Shown piece after piece: positions 8,949-16,417 of a stretch of 64,000 bases of DNA. The translations under genes were made by a program, and so were the position numbers. Numbering within the stretch: the first letter of the stretch is position 1; each line of letters begins with the position of its first letter. The DNA comes from Thiosocius sp963759055. Its GTDB lineage: Bacteria; Pseudomonadota; Gammaproteobacteria; Chromatiales; Chromatiaceae. The notes under the pieces are model-generated. The model was given only the letters and a program-made list of their open reading frames with translations, was not told the origin of the DNA and searched no databases. The DNA lies in contig CAVWYD010000006.1 in NCBI GenBank assembly GCA_963759055.1, forward strand, positions 62,001-126,000. The letters are read 5' to 3'.

Positions 8949-8978
8949 AAAGCCCGCTCGAAAGAGCGGGCTTTTTTT
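8949..8978 (+). terminator. Rho-independent terminator after sat
   Basis: The 9-bp stem AGCCCGCTC/GAGCGGGCT with a GAAA tetraloop (8951-8972) is followed by a T tract. It ends 12 bp before the next start codon, so the NUDIX gene needs its own promoter or read-through. Confidence 0.9.
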
Positions 8979-8989
8979 ATGGGATCGAT

Positions 8990-9604
8990 ATGACGCTCAA
9001 GTTCGAACTGCTCAACAATGAAACCATATTGGATGGTTTCTTCAAAATGAACCGGTACCGGCTGCGACACAGCAGTTTTCGCGGTGGCTGGTGCGACGCG
9101 ATGATGCGTGAGCGCATCGAGCGGCTGGCGGCCGTTTCGGTACTGCTTTATGACCCCATGCTGGACCGCCTCGTCCTGGTAGAGCAGTTCAGGATCGGCT
9201 TGATGGGTGCGGTCGACCCCCCCTGGAGCCTGGAGACTGTCTCGGGTTTCTGTGATCGTGACCACGAGTTGCCTGAACAGGTTGCGCGACGAGAGGTGGT
9301 CGAGGAAACCGGCTGTGTGCTCAGGGCACTGACGCATATCGGTGAGTTCTTCGTCAGCCCGGGCATGTCGGTGGAGCGTATCAACCTCTACTGCGGCTGG
9401 GTCGATGCGGGCGATGCCGGCGGTATCTACGGTCTGGATCACGAGGGCGAAGAGATGCGTGTGGTGACCCTATCCAGAGACGAGGCGGTCGGCGAGCTTT
9501 TTCGGCGACTGAATTCGACCAGTGTCATCATGGCAATACAGTGGCTCGAGGCCAATCGGGTGCAACTGCTGGAGGGCTGGGGCGCAGACGCCCCGGCTCG
9601 ATGA
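8990..9604 (+). CDS. nudF: NUDIX hydrolase, ADP-ribose pyrophosphatase type
   Basis: This 204-residue protein matches NudF-type ADP-ribose pyrophosphatases, which split ADP-ribose into AMP and ribose-5-phosphate. The N-terminal strand region FKMNRYRLRHSSFRGG and VLVEQFRIG match the ADPRase subfamily. The NUDIX helix reads ARREVVEETGC with the metal-binding REVVEE core. The loop before it (GFCDRDHE) has six residues between Gly and Glu rather than the usual five. SPGMSVERINLY matches the ADP-ribose-specific loop. The start ATG 8990 lies close behind the sat terminator. Confidence 0.9.
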   Translation: MTLKFELLNNETILDGFFKMNRYRLRHSSFRGGWCDAMMRERIERLAAVSVLLYDPMLDRLVLVEQFRIGLMGAVDPPWSLETVSGFCDRDHELPEQVARREVVEETGCVLRALTHIGEFFVSPGMSVERINLYCGWVDAGDAGGIYGLDHEGEEMRVVTLSRDEAVGELFRRLNSTSVIMAIQWLEANRVQLLEGWGADAPAR

Positions 9605-9656
9605 CGGAGAATCCTTAACCTCCATATTGCTTGAAGGCGGACGTTAGACGGGGGAT

Positions 9657-10460
9657 TCAGTCGACCGGAACGACCCGAAGTTCGAGCTGCATGTCCTGGG
9701 CACGATGGGTCTGGTAATGGCGCCCGATCTGATTACGACTGTCGCCCGATTCCCCGCCCACCGAACCCAGCGTCATCCATTGTCCCAGGTTGCCGCGCAG
9801 CATGCTGGAGGCCTGCTGGATATTGAAGCGCCCGCTGTCCACCGGGCGTTCACTCTGTTGGTAGATCTCCACGGTCACCTGATTGCCGTGAACGCGGGGC
9901 AGGGCGTAGAAACCGCTGGTCGCGTCCCGGTACTGAACCTCGTATCCCTGAGAGACGCCCCATGGGCCGACGTATTGCTGTGCCTGGTAGACAGGCACGG
10001 ATTGTCCCGCCCGGATCAGGGCCGGTCTGCCATCCAGGGCCTGCACGCGTTGCAGGCTGTCGCCACTTCCACGCGTCCGGATGTCCTGATAGCGCACCTG
10101 GGCATCGCTACCGGGTGGCACCCGGCCGATCCTTACATCGCCGGTACTCACGCCGTAACCGAAGTCACGCGACGATTGCGATAGCTGACCCGCCTGGCGG
10201 ACCTCTATGATCAGACGTCGCGCAGGACGATCGATCTGCCGGAGCATGGCGCGCACGGCGGTAATCTGTTCGGGGGTCCCTTTCACGATCAGTTTGTCGT
10301 GAAAGGCAGAAACGCTTCCATCCTGACCCAGAATTGGGCGTACTGCATCCACCATGGATGCGGCGGGCCGGCTCTTGATCTGAATGGTGACCACCTGACT
10401 GTTTGCAGCGAATGTGATGCCGCAGAGGATCAGGAGCGAAATTGCGATCAGATATCTCAT
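9657..10460 (-). CDS. Exported secretin N-domain-like protein
   Basis: This is a 267-residue exported protein. A signal peptide (MRYLIAISLLILCGITFAANS) is followed by a KH-like secretin N-domain (VVTIQIKSRPAASMVDAVRPIL, then DKLIVKGTPEQITAVRAMLRQID). The Gln/Tyr/Gly-rich C-terminal part has beta-rich segments but no secretin pore domain. It may be a periplasmic partner of a secretin-type assembly; I know of no defined role. Start ATG 10460 has an AGGAAAAAAGC ribosome-binding site. It is the last gene of a minus-strand group with a GNAT gene and roxA. Confidence 0.75.
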   Translation of the reverse strand: MRYLIAISLLILCGITFAANSQVVTIQIKSRPAASMVDAVRPILGQDGSVSAFHDKLIVKGTPEQITAVRAMLRQIDRPARRLIIEVRQAGQLSQSSRDFGYGVSTGDVRIGRVPPGSDAQVRYQDIRTRGSGDSLQRVQALDGRPALIRAGQSVPVYQAQQYVGPWGVSQGYEVQYRDATSGFYALPRVHGNQVTVEIYQQSERPVDSGRFNIQQASSMLRGNLGQWMTLGSVGGESGDSRNQIGRHYQTHRAQDMQLELRVVPVD

Positions 10461-10490
10461 GCTTTTTTCCTGCTGGGTACCATCTCAAGT

Positions 10491-10916
10491 TTAGTCAAGT
10501 TGCATGCTCATGCGTCGATGGTCAATCCCGGCATCGACGAAAATTCCGCCCTCGGCAGAGAAACCGAGCCGTCGGTAAAAGGCTTCTGCTTCGCATTGCG
10601 CGTTCAGAAAAAGTTTGTCGATGTCATTCTCACCGGCGATGCGAATCAACTCCCGCAGCATGGCACTGCCAATCCCCTGCTTACGCCAGGCAGGCAATAC
10701 TGCCATGCGACCGACATGCCCCTCGGGCAGCATGCGGGCCGTGCCAATCGGCTGGCCGTTGGGGTCCTTGACGAGAAGATGCAGGGCCCTCTGATCGTGT
10801 TCGTCGTGTTCGAGTTCGATCGGTACGCCCTGCTCGCCGACAAAAACCGTGTAGCGGATCGCGAGAAGGTCTTTCCGATGGCGGCTCCAGTCGACCACCG
10901 CGATGGTCGCATTCAC
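10491..10916 (-). CDS. GNAT-family N-acetyltransferase
   Basis: This is a 141-residue GNAT domain. The acetyl-CoA-binding motif A reads VLPAWRKQGIGSAMLRELI (the R/QxxGxG/A pattern), after the beta4 strand GHVGRMAV. The C-terminal FYRRLGFSAEGGIFVDAGIDH is typical of ElaA/YjcF-like members. The acceptor is unknown. It starts at GTG 10916, which overlaps the roxA stop as GTGA, so it is translationally coupled to roxA and probably made with it. Confidence 0.88.
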   Translation of the reverse strand: MNATIAVVDWSRHRKDLLAIRYTVFVGEQGVPIELEHDEHDQRALHLLVKDPNGQPIGTARMLPEGHVGRMAVLPAWRKQGIGSAMLRELIRIAGENDIDKLFLNAQCEAEAFYRRLGFSAEGGIFVDAGIDHRRMSMQLD

Positions 10917-12100
10917 AAAAGGTCCCCAACAGGCTCGAGGATGCCTTCATTGATGAGTTGCAGCAGCAGTTCGGCGGCCGCCGGCGTGGTGCCGAGCACT
11001 TCAGCGATTCTGCTGCAGTTGATTCGGCGATTTTCGGCAATGAGCCGGATTGTCCCGAGCAGGTCTTGCGGTTGGGACAGGCTTTCACCCTGGTAGAAAA
11101 AGATCACCCTGTCTTCAGGCGCTTGGGCCCAGGCCAGCCGGGCAAAAGGATGCCGACTGAGTCCGCCGGCCTGCCTTGCCAGCCAGTCGGCAAGATCGTC
11201 GACGCTCCATGTGTGTTCCGGCGGGACGATATGAAATTGTGGCTTCGGATCAGTCAGATACCGCCCTAGCCAGCATTGAAAGTCGTCCGAAGCTGTCGTC
11301 GGCAGCGACTTGAGCAAGCGCGCCGCCTGGTCACGGACGCCTGAAGTCAGTTCGGCGAGACTGTCGCTGCGCAGATCAGTCGGATCGGTAAGGCGTTTTT
11401 GATCGCTGATCGAAACGAGATGCTGAAACCAATCGGAGGCCAGCTCCTGTTGGCTGGGGGCGCGAAAACCCAGCGAGTAGGTCATGCAGTCGCCCTCAGC
11501 GGTACCCCAGTGAGCGACGCCGGGAGGCAGATACAGGATGTCCCCGGGTTCGAGAACCCACTCCTGGTCGGTGTCGAAGCGCGACAGGATGCGTTGTTCA
11601 AGGTCTGGGAGAAGGTCTGCGTCCGTATATTGCCTTTCGCTGATGCGCCAGCGTCGCCTGCCCGCTGCCTGCATCAGGAACACGTCGTAGGCGTCGGTGT
11701 GCGGACCTACGCCACCCTGATCAGTGGCAAAACTGACCATGATGTCGTCGATGCGCCACCCGGGAACGAAATCGAAGCTGTCTATGAGTTTCGCGACTTC
11801 CGGCAGAAACTTGTCAATGTCCTGGACCAGCAGGGTCCAGTGCGTTTGCGGCAGCCTGGCGAAATCGGCATCAGCAAAGGGGCCATGACGAAGTTCGTGG
11901 CTTCCGTCTCGATGTTCGATGATCAGGCGTGATTCGAACTCCGGTTCACAGGCGAGCCCGGCAAGTTCTTCTGCGGTCAGTTCGAAGCTGTCTGCAGGCA
12001 GGGCGGCACGCATCAGCAGCGGCCGCGTTTGCCAATATTCGTGCAGGAATATCTCTGCGTCGATACCTGTCGGGAAGCTCAAGTTGCGGGATTCACTCAC
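10913..12100 (-). CDS. roxA: Cupin/JmjC ribosomal protein uL16 arginine hydroxylase (RoxA/YcfD)
   Basis: This is an Fe(II)- and 2-oxoglutarate-dependent oxygenase of the RoxA family, which hydroxylates an arginine of ribosomal protein uL16. The JmjC metal triad is visible as HTD in VGPHTDAYDVFLMQ and the distal His in YLPPGVAHWG. The N-terminal LHEYWQTRPLLMRAAL also matches. About 395 residues include a C-terminal winged-helix-like domain (LLQLINEGILEPVGD). The start is uncertain: GTG 12100 is chosen, with TTG 12115 also in frame and no clear ribosome-binding site. The family is commonly found near purB, as here. Confidence 0.9.
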   Translation of the reverse strand: MSESRNLSFPTGIDAEIFLHEYWQTRPLLMRAALPADSFELTAEELAGLACEPEFESRLIIEHRDGSHELRHGPFADADFARLPQTHWTLLVQDIDKFLPEVAKLIDSFDFVPGWRIDDIMVSFATDQGGVGPHTDAYDVFLMQAAGRRRWRISERQYTDADLLPDLEQRILSRFDTDQEWVLEPGDILYLPPGVAHWGTAEGDCMTYSLGFRAPSQQELASDWFQHLVSISDQKRLTDPTDLRSDSLAELTSGVRDQAARLLKSLPTTASDDFQCWLGRYLTDPKPQFHIVPPEHTWSVDDLADWLARQAGGLSRHPFARLAWAQAPEDRVIFFYQGESLSQPQDLLGTIRLIAENRRINCSRIAEVLGTTPAAAELLLQLINEGILEPVGDLL

Positions 12101-12119
12101 GAGAAACAGCCGCAATCGG

Positions 12120-12154
12120 AAAAAACGGGCTGCCTCGCACAGTAGAGGCAGCCC
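12120..12154 (-). terminator. Strong Rho-independent terminator on the minus strand
   Basis: A perfect 10-bp stem GGGCTGCCTC/GAGGCAGCCC (12127-12136 with 12145-12154) has an 8-base loop and A6 at 12120-12125, giving a U tract on the minus strand. No intact minus-strand gene precedes it before ompA. It may be the terminator of the decayed transporter gene at 12.3 kb, or of an unrecognised small RNA. Confidence 0.85.
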
Positions 12155-12289
12155 GGACGGGAGTTACGAGCCGCGGCGTCCGCATTTCGGAGATATGGGA
12201 AAGCGAATGTCCGACACGTGACTAAACAGACTAGTTGCATGAGGGGAGCCGAGTTGAGGCTTTGGTCACAAAGTCCCGATTCTAACCCG

Positions 12290-12387
12290 CGTTGACCGCA
12301 ACGGCGGTTGTTTGCGCCCATGAAAGCGAACATCAATTCGGCGCCTACAATAAGCAAAGCGCCGTTTAGCAGTCTATGCTGATCCAA
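12290..12387 (-). pseudogene. Relic of a DMT (EamA-type) transporter N-terminus
   Basis: Behind an intact AAGGAGG ribosome-binding site (12395-12401, minus strand), a TTG at 12387 opens a frame reading HRLLNGALLIVGAELMFAFM. This strongly resembles the first TM helix of EamA-type drug/metabolite transporters. Similarity is lost after about 30 codons, and no further TM helix is present in any frame. I read it as a gene decayed to its 5' end. The similarity is from recall, not a search, and a short unrelated ORF cannot be excluded. Confidence 0.4.
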
Positions 12388-12646
12388 TGGCGCGCCTCCT
12401 TGCGGAAAACCGCGAATTCTAACAATCACGTGCGAGCTGGACCCCCGAATAAACTTTAATAACGCAAGATGCCGCGCTAAAATCGAAAAAATTCGGCATT
12501 TAGGCTTGCAGTTCGGCCAATAGCTGGTTTAATGCGCCTGTTGGAGTCAGTAATCCATCGTTCGCACTGCTAACAGGCGCTGGCTGATTCTCTAAATTAA
12601 CAAATTTCCGCGAAAATAATTTTTCGACACGTTGGGGAGGAATTCC
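12388..12646. other. AT-rich leader before ompA
   Basis: This stretch has no credible gene. It contains the ribosome-binding site of the relic at 12387, a candidate ompA promoter at 12506-12533, and an AT-rich leader of about 110 bases ending in GGGGAGG before ompA. The direct end of purB lies on the far side of ompA. Confidence 0.5.
12506..12533 (+). promoter_or_regulatory. Candidate sigma-70 promoter for ompA
   Basis: TTGCAG (12506-12511) and TTTAAT (12528-12533) are spaced by 16 bp, 114 bp before the ompA start codon. Pattern match only. Confidence 0.35.
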
Positions 12647-13387
12647 ATGTTTCAAAGTGCGGGTAAAAACAAGATTGCTGTGATGCTGGCACCGGTCGGT
12701 CTGGTAATCGGGCTGTCTGCTGGCGTAGTTCAGGCTGCCGCTCACGGTGGTGATATGTACTGGACCGGCAAGGCCGGCGGCGTAACGACCAACTACGGCG
12801 AATGCTGGCAGGGTGTAGGTGGATCGCCTGACGCGAAGCCTTGTGTCAAGGACGAGATGGATAGCGATGGCGACGGCGTGCCGGATAGCCGCGACCGCTG
12901 CCCGAACACCCCTAAAGGCGCGCCGGTAGACGCAAACGGCTGTCCGCTGGACAGTGACGGCGACGGCGTACCGGATTACAAAGACAACTGCCCGGGAACC
13001 CCGAAAGGTGCCAAGGTCGATCCGAAAGGCTGTGAGATCATGGCTGACATGACGATCAAAACGACTGCGGATCACTTTGATTTCGACAGCGCCGTCCTGA
13101 AGCCTGCCATGATGTCTGAGCTGGACAATGCGGCTAACCAGATCAATGCCTCCAAGGGTAATGAGATGCTGGAGATCGTCGGGCATACCGACAGCACCGG
13201 TCCTGAGGACTATAACCAGGGCCTGTCCGAGCGTCGGGCTCAGGCAGCCGCTGATTACCTGGCCGGCAAGGGCGTCAGTGCCTCGAGGATTACCGTCAAG
13301 GGTATGGGCGAGAGCTCCCCTGCTGCGGATAACTCGACTCGCGAAGGCCGTTCGATGAACCGTCGTGTGGAACTCCACACGAAGTAG
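12647..13387 (+). CDS. OmpA-family outer-membrane protein with TSP3 calcium-binding repeats
   Basis: This is a 246-residue exported protein. After a signal peptide (ending near VVQAAAHGG) come two thrombospondin type-3-like repeats (DSDGDGVPDSRDRCPNTPKG and DSDGDGVPDYKDNCPGTPKG), which bind calcium. A C-terminal OmpA domain with VGHTDSTGPEDYNQGLSERR and NRRVEL anchors non-covalently to peptidoglycan. It is likely a structural link between outer membrane and wall. GGGGAGG stands 6 bases before ATG 12647, fixing the start and indicating strong expression. A tight terminator follows. Confidence 0.93.
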   Translation: MFQSAGKNKIAVMLAPVGLVIGLSAGVVQAAAHGGDMYWTGKAGGVTTNYGECWQGVGGSPDAKPCVKDEMDSDGDGVPDSRDRCPNTPKGAPVDANGCPLDSDGDGVPDYKDNCPGTPKGAKVDPKGCEIMADMTIKTTADHFDFDSAVLKPAMMSELDNAANQINASKGNEMLEIVGHTDSTGPEDYNQGLSERRAQAAADYLAGKGVSASRITVKGMGESSPAADNSTREGRSMNRRVELHTK

Positions 13388-13406
13388 TCGAAGCTGGTAG
13401 AAAATG

Positions 13407-13436
13407 AAAAGCCGCACCTTCGGGTGCGGCTTTTTT
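13407..13436 (+). terminator. Rho-independent terminator after ompA
   Basis: The 8-bp stem GCCGCACC/GGTGCGGC closed by a TTCG tetraloop (13411-13430) is flanked by A and T runs. It can serve both strands, but no minus-strand gene ends here until purB at 13567. Confidence 0.9.
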
Positions 13437-13566
13437 GTGCCCGGCGTTTGCGACATTGGACCCGGAGAACAGATGCGGCTTCGTCCGGCCCCCGACGAAC
13501 ATGGACTCACTGCTTGGAGTTTCTGGGCGACGAACGCGGCGGCGGTTTGTCCGCGCTTTCGGTGTT

Positions 13567-14934
13567 TCAGATATCCCGCGCCTGCTGTGCCGCATTGCCG
13601 ATATAACTGCCCGGCGTCAGCACCCTGAGTTCGGCCTTGACGGGTTCCGGGAGATCCAGGCTGTCTATGAAGACCTGCATGCCGGCCTGATCGATACGTT
13701 GACCACGGGTCAGCGCCTTCAGTTTTTCGTACGGCTGTTCGATCCCGTAACGACGCATCACCGTCTGGATCGGTTCTGCCAGAACCTCCCAGTTTGCATC
13801 GAGGTCGGCATCCAGACGGGCGGTATTGACCTCGAGCTTGCCGATGCCGCGCAGGGCTGACTGCCACGCAATCGTCGAATAGGCGAAGCCCACGCCCATG
13901 TTGCGCAGCACGGTCGAATCGGTCAGGTCGCGTTGCCAGCGCGATACCGGCAGTTTGAGTGCCAGGTGACCAAACAACGCGTTGGCGATACCGAGGTTGC
14001 CCTCGGCGTTCTCGAAGTCGATCGGGTTGACCTTGTGCGGCATGGTCGACGAGCCGACCTCGCCGGCGACGGTCTTCTGCTTGAAGTAGCCGATCGAGAT
14101 ATAGCTCCAGATGTCGCGGCAGAAATCGATCACGATCGTGTTGAAACGCCCGACCGCATCGAACAGCTCTGCCATGTAGTCGTGCGGTTCGATCTGGATC
14201 GTATACGGGTTCCAGGCGATGCCGAGCGATTCAACGAACTTCCGCGCGTGCAAGGCCCAGTCGACGTCGGGATACGCGGACAGATGGGCGTTGTAGTTGC
14301 CGACGGCGCCGTTGATCTTGCCCAGCAGCTCGACGTCTGCGATCTGCTTTCGCTGTCTCCGCAGGCGGGCGACGACATTGGCCATCTCCTTGCCCAGGGT
14401 GGTGGGTGACGCCGGCTGACCATGGGTGCGCGAAAGCATGGGTTGCTCGGCGTAGTCGTGGGCAAGGGTGCGGATCGCCTCGATGACGCGATCGGCCAAT
14501 GGCAGCAGGACGCTGTCCCGCCCTTCGCGCAGCATCAGTGCGTGGGACAGGTTGTTGACGTCCTCGGAGGTGCAGGCAAAGTGAACAAACTCGCTGACCT
14601 TCTCCAGTTCGCTGTTGTCGCTGATCTTTTCCTTGAGCAGATACTCGACGGCCTTGACGTCATGATTGGTGGTGCGTTCGATCTCCTTGACACGCTGTGC
14701 ATCGGCCTCGGAAAACCCGGTAACGATCTGTTCCAGCTGATCCTGACTCGCCTGGCTGAAGGGCGGGACCTCCACGATGGCCGGGTGGGCCGCGAGCGAC
14801 TGCAGCCAGCGGACCTCCACGGTCACGCGCTGACGGATAAGGCCATATTCGCTGAACACAGGGCGGAGATCGGCGGTCTTGCTACCGTAGCGGCCGTCGA
14901 TGGGCGAAATCGCCGTCAGGCTGTTGAGATCCAT
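13567..14934 (-). CDS. purB: Adenylosuccinate lyase
   Basis: PurB acts twice in purine synthesis, cleaving SAICAR and adenylosuccinate with release of fumarate. The 455-residue protein begins DLNSLTAISPIDGRYGSKT, as in the E. coli-type enzyme. It carries SRTHGQPASPTTLGKE (catalytic His region) and the fumarase/aspartase signature GSSTMPHKVNPIDFEN. ATG 14934 is chosen over GTG 14946 on family alignment; CGGAG lies upstream. A TATAAT at 14970-14975 probably belongs to its promoter. Confidence 0.97.
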   Translation of the reverse strand: MDLNSLTAISPIDGRYGSKTADLRPVFSEYGLIRQRVTVEVRWLQSLAAHPAIVEVPPFSQASQDQLEQIVTGFSEADAQRVKEIERTTNHDVKAVEYLLKEKISDNSELEKVSEFVHFACTSEDVNNLSHALMLREGRDSVLLPLADRVIEAIRTLAHDYAEQPMLSRTHGQPASPTTLGKEMANVVARLRRQRKQIADVELLGKINGAVGNYNAHLSAYPDVDWALHARKFVESLGIAWNPYTIQIEPHDYMAELFDAVGRFNTIVIDFCRDIWSYISIGYFKQKTVAGEVGSSTMPHKVNPIDFENAEGNLGIANALFGHLALKLPVSRWQRDLTDSTVLRNMGVGFAYSTIAWQSALRGIGKLEVNTARLDADLDANWEVLAEPIQTVMRRYGIEQPYEKLKALTRGQRIDQAGMQVFIDSLDLPEPVKAELRVLTPGSYIGNAAQQARDI

Positions 14935-14969
14935 GGGAAAGCGCACTCCGGGGGAAATTCAGACGCATA

Positions 14970-14975
14970 ATTATA
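14970..14975 (-). promoter_or_regulatory. Candidate -10 element of the purB promoter
   Basis: A consensus TATAAT lies on the minus strand 36 bp before the purB start codon. No good -35 is seen at 16-18 bp. The terminator just upstream (15020-15047) means purB needs its own promoter, which supports this site. Confidence 0.45.
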
Positions 14976-15019
14976 CGGACTGAGGGCGTGCGCGCGACCA
15001 TCCGGGTTGGCTCAGGGAT

Positions 15020-15047
15020 AAAAAAAGCCCGGCGGGGCCGGGCTTTT
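15020..15047 (-). terminator. Rho-independent terminator after the repeat lipoprotein gene
   Basis: The stem GCCCGGC/GCCGGGC (15027-15033 with 15037-15043) is extended by A/T pairs, and A7 at 15020-15026 gives a U tract on the minus strand, 22 bp past the lipoprotein stop. Confidence 0.88.
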
Positions 15048-15068
15048 GGTCTCATGCGCGCGCTGCCG

Positions 15069-15710
15069 TCACTCGCCGGCTTTTGCCGGGGCGTCGCCGG
15101 GGGCCGGATTGTCGTTGGCATCCCCGAGCACCTCGCTGCCGCCCTCGTCGGTCGCCGTTGCGGACGCATCGCCAGGGTTTTCCATCGCCGGGACGTCGCC
15201 GGGGGCCGGGTTGTTGTTGGCATCCCCGAGGACCTCGGTGCCGCCCTCGTCAGTGGTCGCTGCGGACATGCTTTCGACCTTTTCGGTGGCGGTCTCGTAG
15301 ACGTCTGCGGCCTTTTCCTTGCTCGTATCGATCATTTCACCGCCCTTTTCCTTGGCGGCCTCGTACATCTCAGCGGACTTCTCCTTGGTCGCTTCCATTG
15401 CCTCGGCGGTGCTTTCCTTGGCCGATTCATACATCTCAGCGGTCTTTTCCTTGGTCGCATCCATCGCCTCGGCAGTGCTTTCCTTGGCCGACTCGTACAT
15501 CTCCTTGCTCTTGTCCGCGGCACTGCTGGCGGCTTCCTTGGTCGAATCCCACGCGGTGTCCCCGAGCTTCTTGGTTTCCTCGGTCCAGACCTTAGCCTGT
15601 TCCTTCAGGGCACTCTCCTTGTTTGCCTCTGCGGTGCTCTCAGTACCTGACTCGCTGCAGGCACCCAGCACCAGCGGCAGACTCAGAAGGGCGATTTTAT
15701 AGACGTTCAT
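15069..15710 (-). CDS. Lipoprotein with LEA-like 22-residue helical repeats
   Basis: This is a 213-residue predicted lipoprotein: the lipobox LVLGAC puts the lipidated Cys at residue 18. Residues 70-135 are three near-identical 22-residue units beginning EMYESAKESTAEAM, each two 11-mers, so an amphipathic helix rich in Ala, Glu and Lys of the late-embryogenesis-abundant/apolipoprotein kind. The C-terminus holds a second repeat, two copies of DEGGxEVLGDANxNPAPGD about 35 residues apart, rich in Pro, Gly and Asp. No enzyme motif is present. It probably sits on the periplasmic face of a membrane and may act in envelope stress protection; this is inference. Confidence 0.8.
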   Translation of the reverse strand: MNVYKIALLSLPLVLGACSESGTESTAEANKESALKEQAKVWTEETKKLGDTAWDSTKEAASSAADKSKEMYESAKESTAEAMDATKEKTAEMYESAKESTAEAMEATKEKSAEMYEAAKEKGGEMIDTSKEKAADVYETATEKVESMSAATTDEGGTEVLGDANNNPAPGDVPAMENPGDASATATDEGGSEVLGDANDNPAPGDAPAKAGE

Positions 15711-15782
15711 GTAACTTCTCCGGCACTTCGTGAAAATTGTGCGCGGAAGTCAATCATCCAACGGGGCAATATGCAAGCCTGA

Positions 15783-16412
15783 TCAGTCGTCGAAACCATC
15801 GACCAGATCACGTGCCGAGGCGGCAATCGTCCGCCGGCGCAGCAAAAGTTGCCATTTCTTGCCCCCGGCCTGGCGCCAGAGAACTGCGGCGCGGATGCCG
15901 GCAAGCAGGGCAACACGGATGCGGGTCGCATTGTCCGGGTTCTGCAAATGCAGAGGTTCGCCACGAATCATGATTCTGGGGCCCAGCACGCTGATCCCAT
16001 CCTGATAGATCTTTGCGAGCTGTTCATGCTGAGTTGAATCGCCGAGCTCGAATTGATCACGTTTGCGGGCAAGCGCCGAGAGCTCGTCGTACAGGTTTCG
16101 CATACTGTCCGAACTCGCGCGGAGACGGTCAGCCAGATTCAGTAGCGAGATCACGTAGCGGGCGATCTCCAGATCGCGTTGTTGGGGTTTCTCAAGTTGT
16201 GTGTACAGGGTACGTAGCCCGTACCTGACGCCCTGCCTGCCACCAAAAACCGCTGCCACCGAATCCGGTTCAAATTCGAACAGCGATTCTCGGCTTGCTT
16301 CGAAGGCCCCGGCGTCACACACGCCCGTGCGCGCAATATCGCGCGCAAGACGTGCGGCCTGGAAGATTCCGCCCAGTGCAATCACCCGGTCTGTTGCTGA
16401 ATATTCGGTCAT
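15783..16412 (-). CDS. hflD: High frequency lysogenization protein HflD
   Basis: HflD is a membrane-associated helical protein known in E. coli for binding phage lambda CII; its housekeeping role is unclear. The 209 residues show the family start DRVIALGGIFQAARLARDIARTG and the conserved GVRYGLRTLYTQL and LGPRIMIRGEPLHLQN. ATG 16412 lies 6 bases after the mnmA stop, the usual mnmA-hflD arrangement. purB is normally the next gene; here a lipoprotein gene is inserted between them. Confidence 0.95.
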   Translation of the reverse strand: MTEYSATDRVIALGGIFQAARLARDIARTGVCDAGAFEASRESLFEFEPDSVAAVFGGRQGVRYGLRTLYTQLEKPQQRDLEIARYVISLLNLADRLRASSDSMRNLYDELSALARKRDQFELGDSTQHEQLAKIYQDGISVLGPRIMIRGEPLHLQNPDNATRIRVALLAGIRAAVLWRQAGGKKWQLLLRRRTIAASARDLVDGFDD

Positions 16413-16417
16413 TTGCG

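Noticed and set aside
8186..9442. Long minus-strand open frame across sat and nudF
   Set aside because: It lies opposite two well-conserved genes with motifs and ribosome-binding sites. Its composition is a mirror of theirs.
12500..13867. Long minus-strand open frame across ompA and the purB end
   Set aside because: It overlaps a protein with clear TSP3 and OmpA motifs, and the frame itself shows no family features.
15083..15702. Plus-strand open frames opposite the repeat lipoprotein
   Set aside because: They are mirrors of the 22-residue repeats; the minus frame has a lipobox and a terminator downstream.
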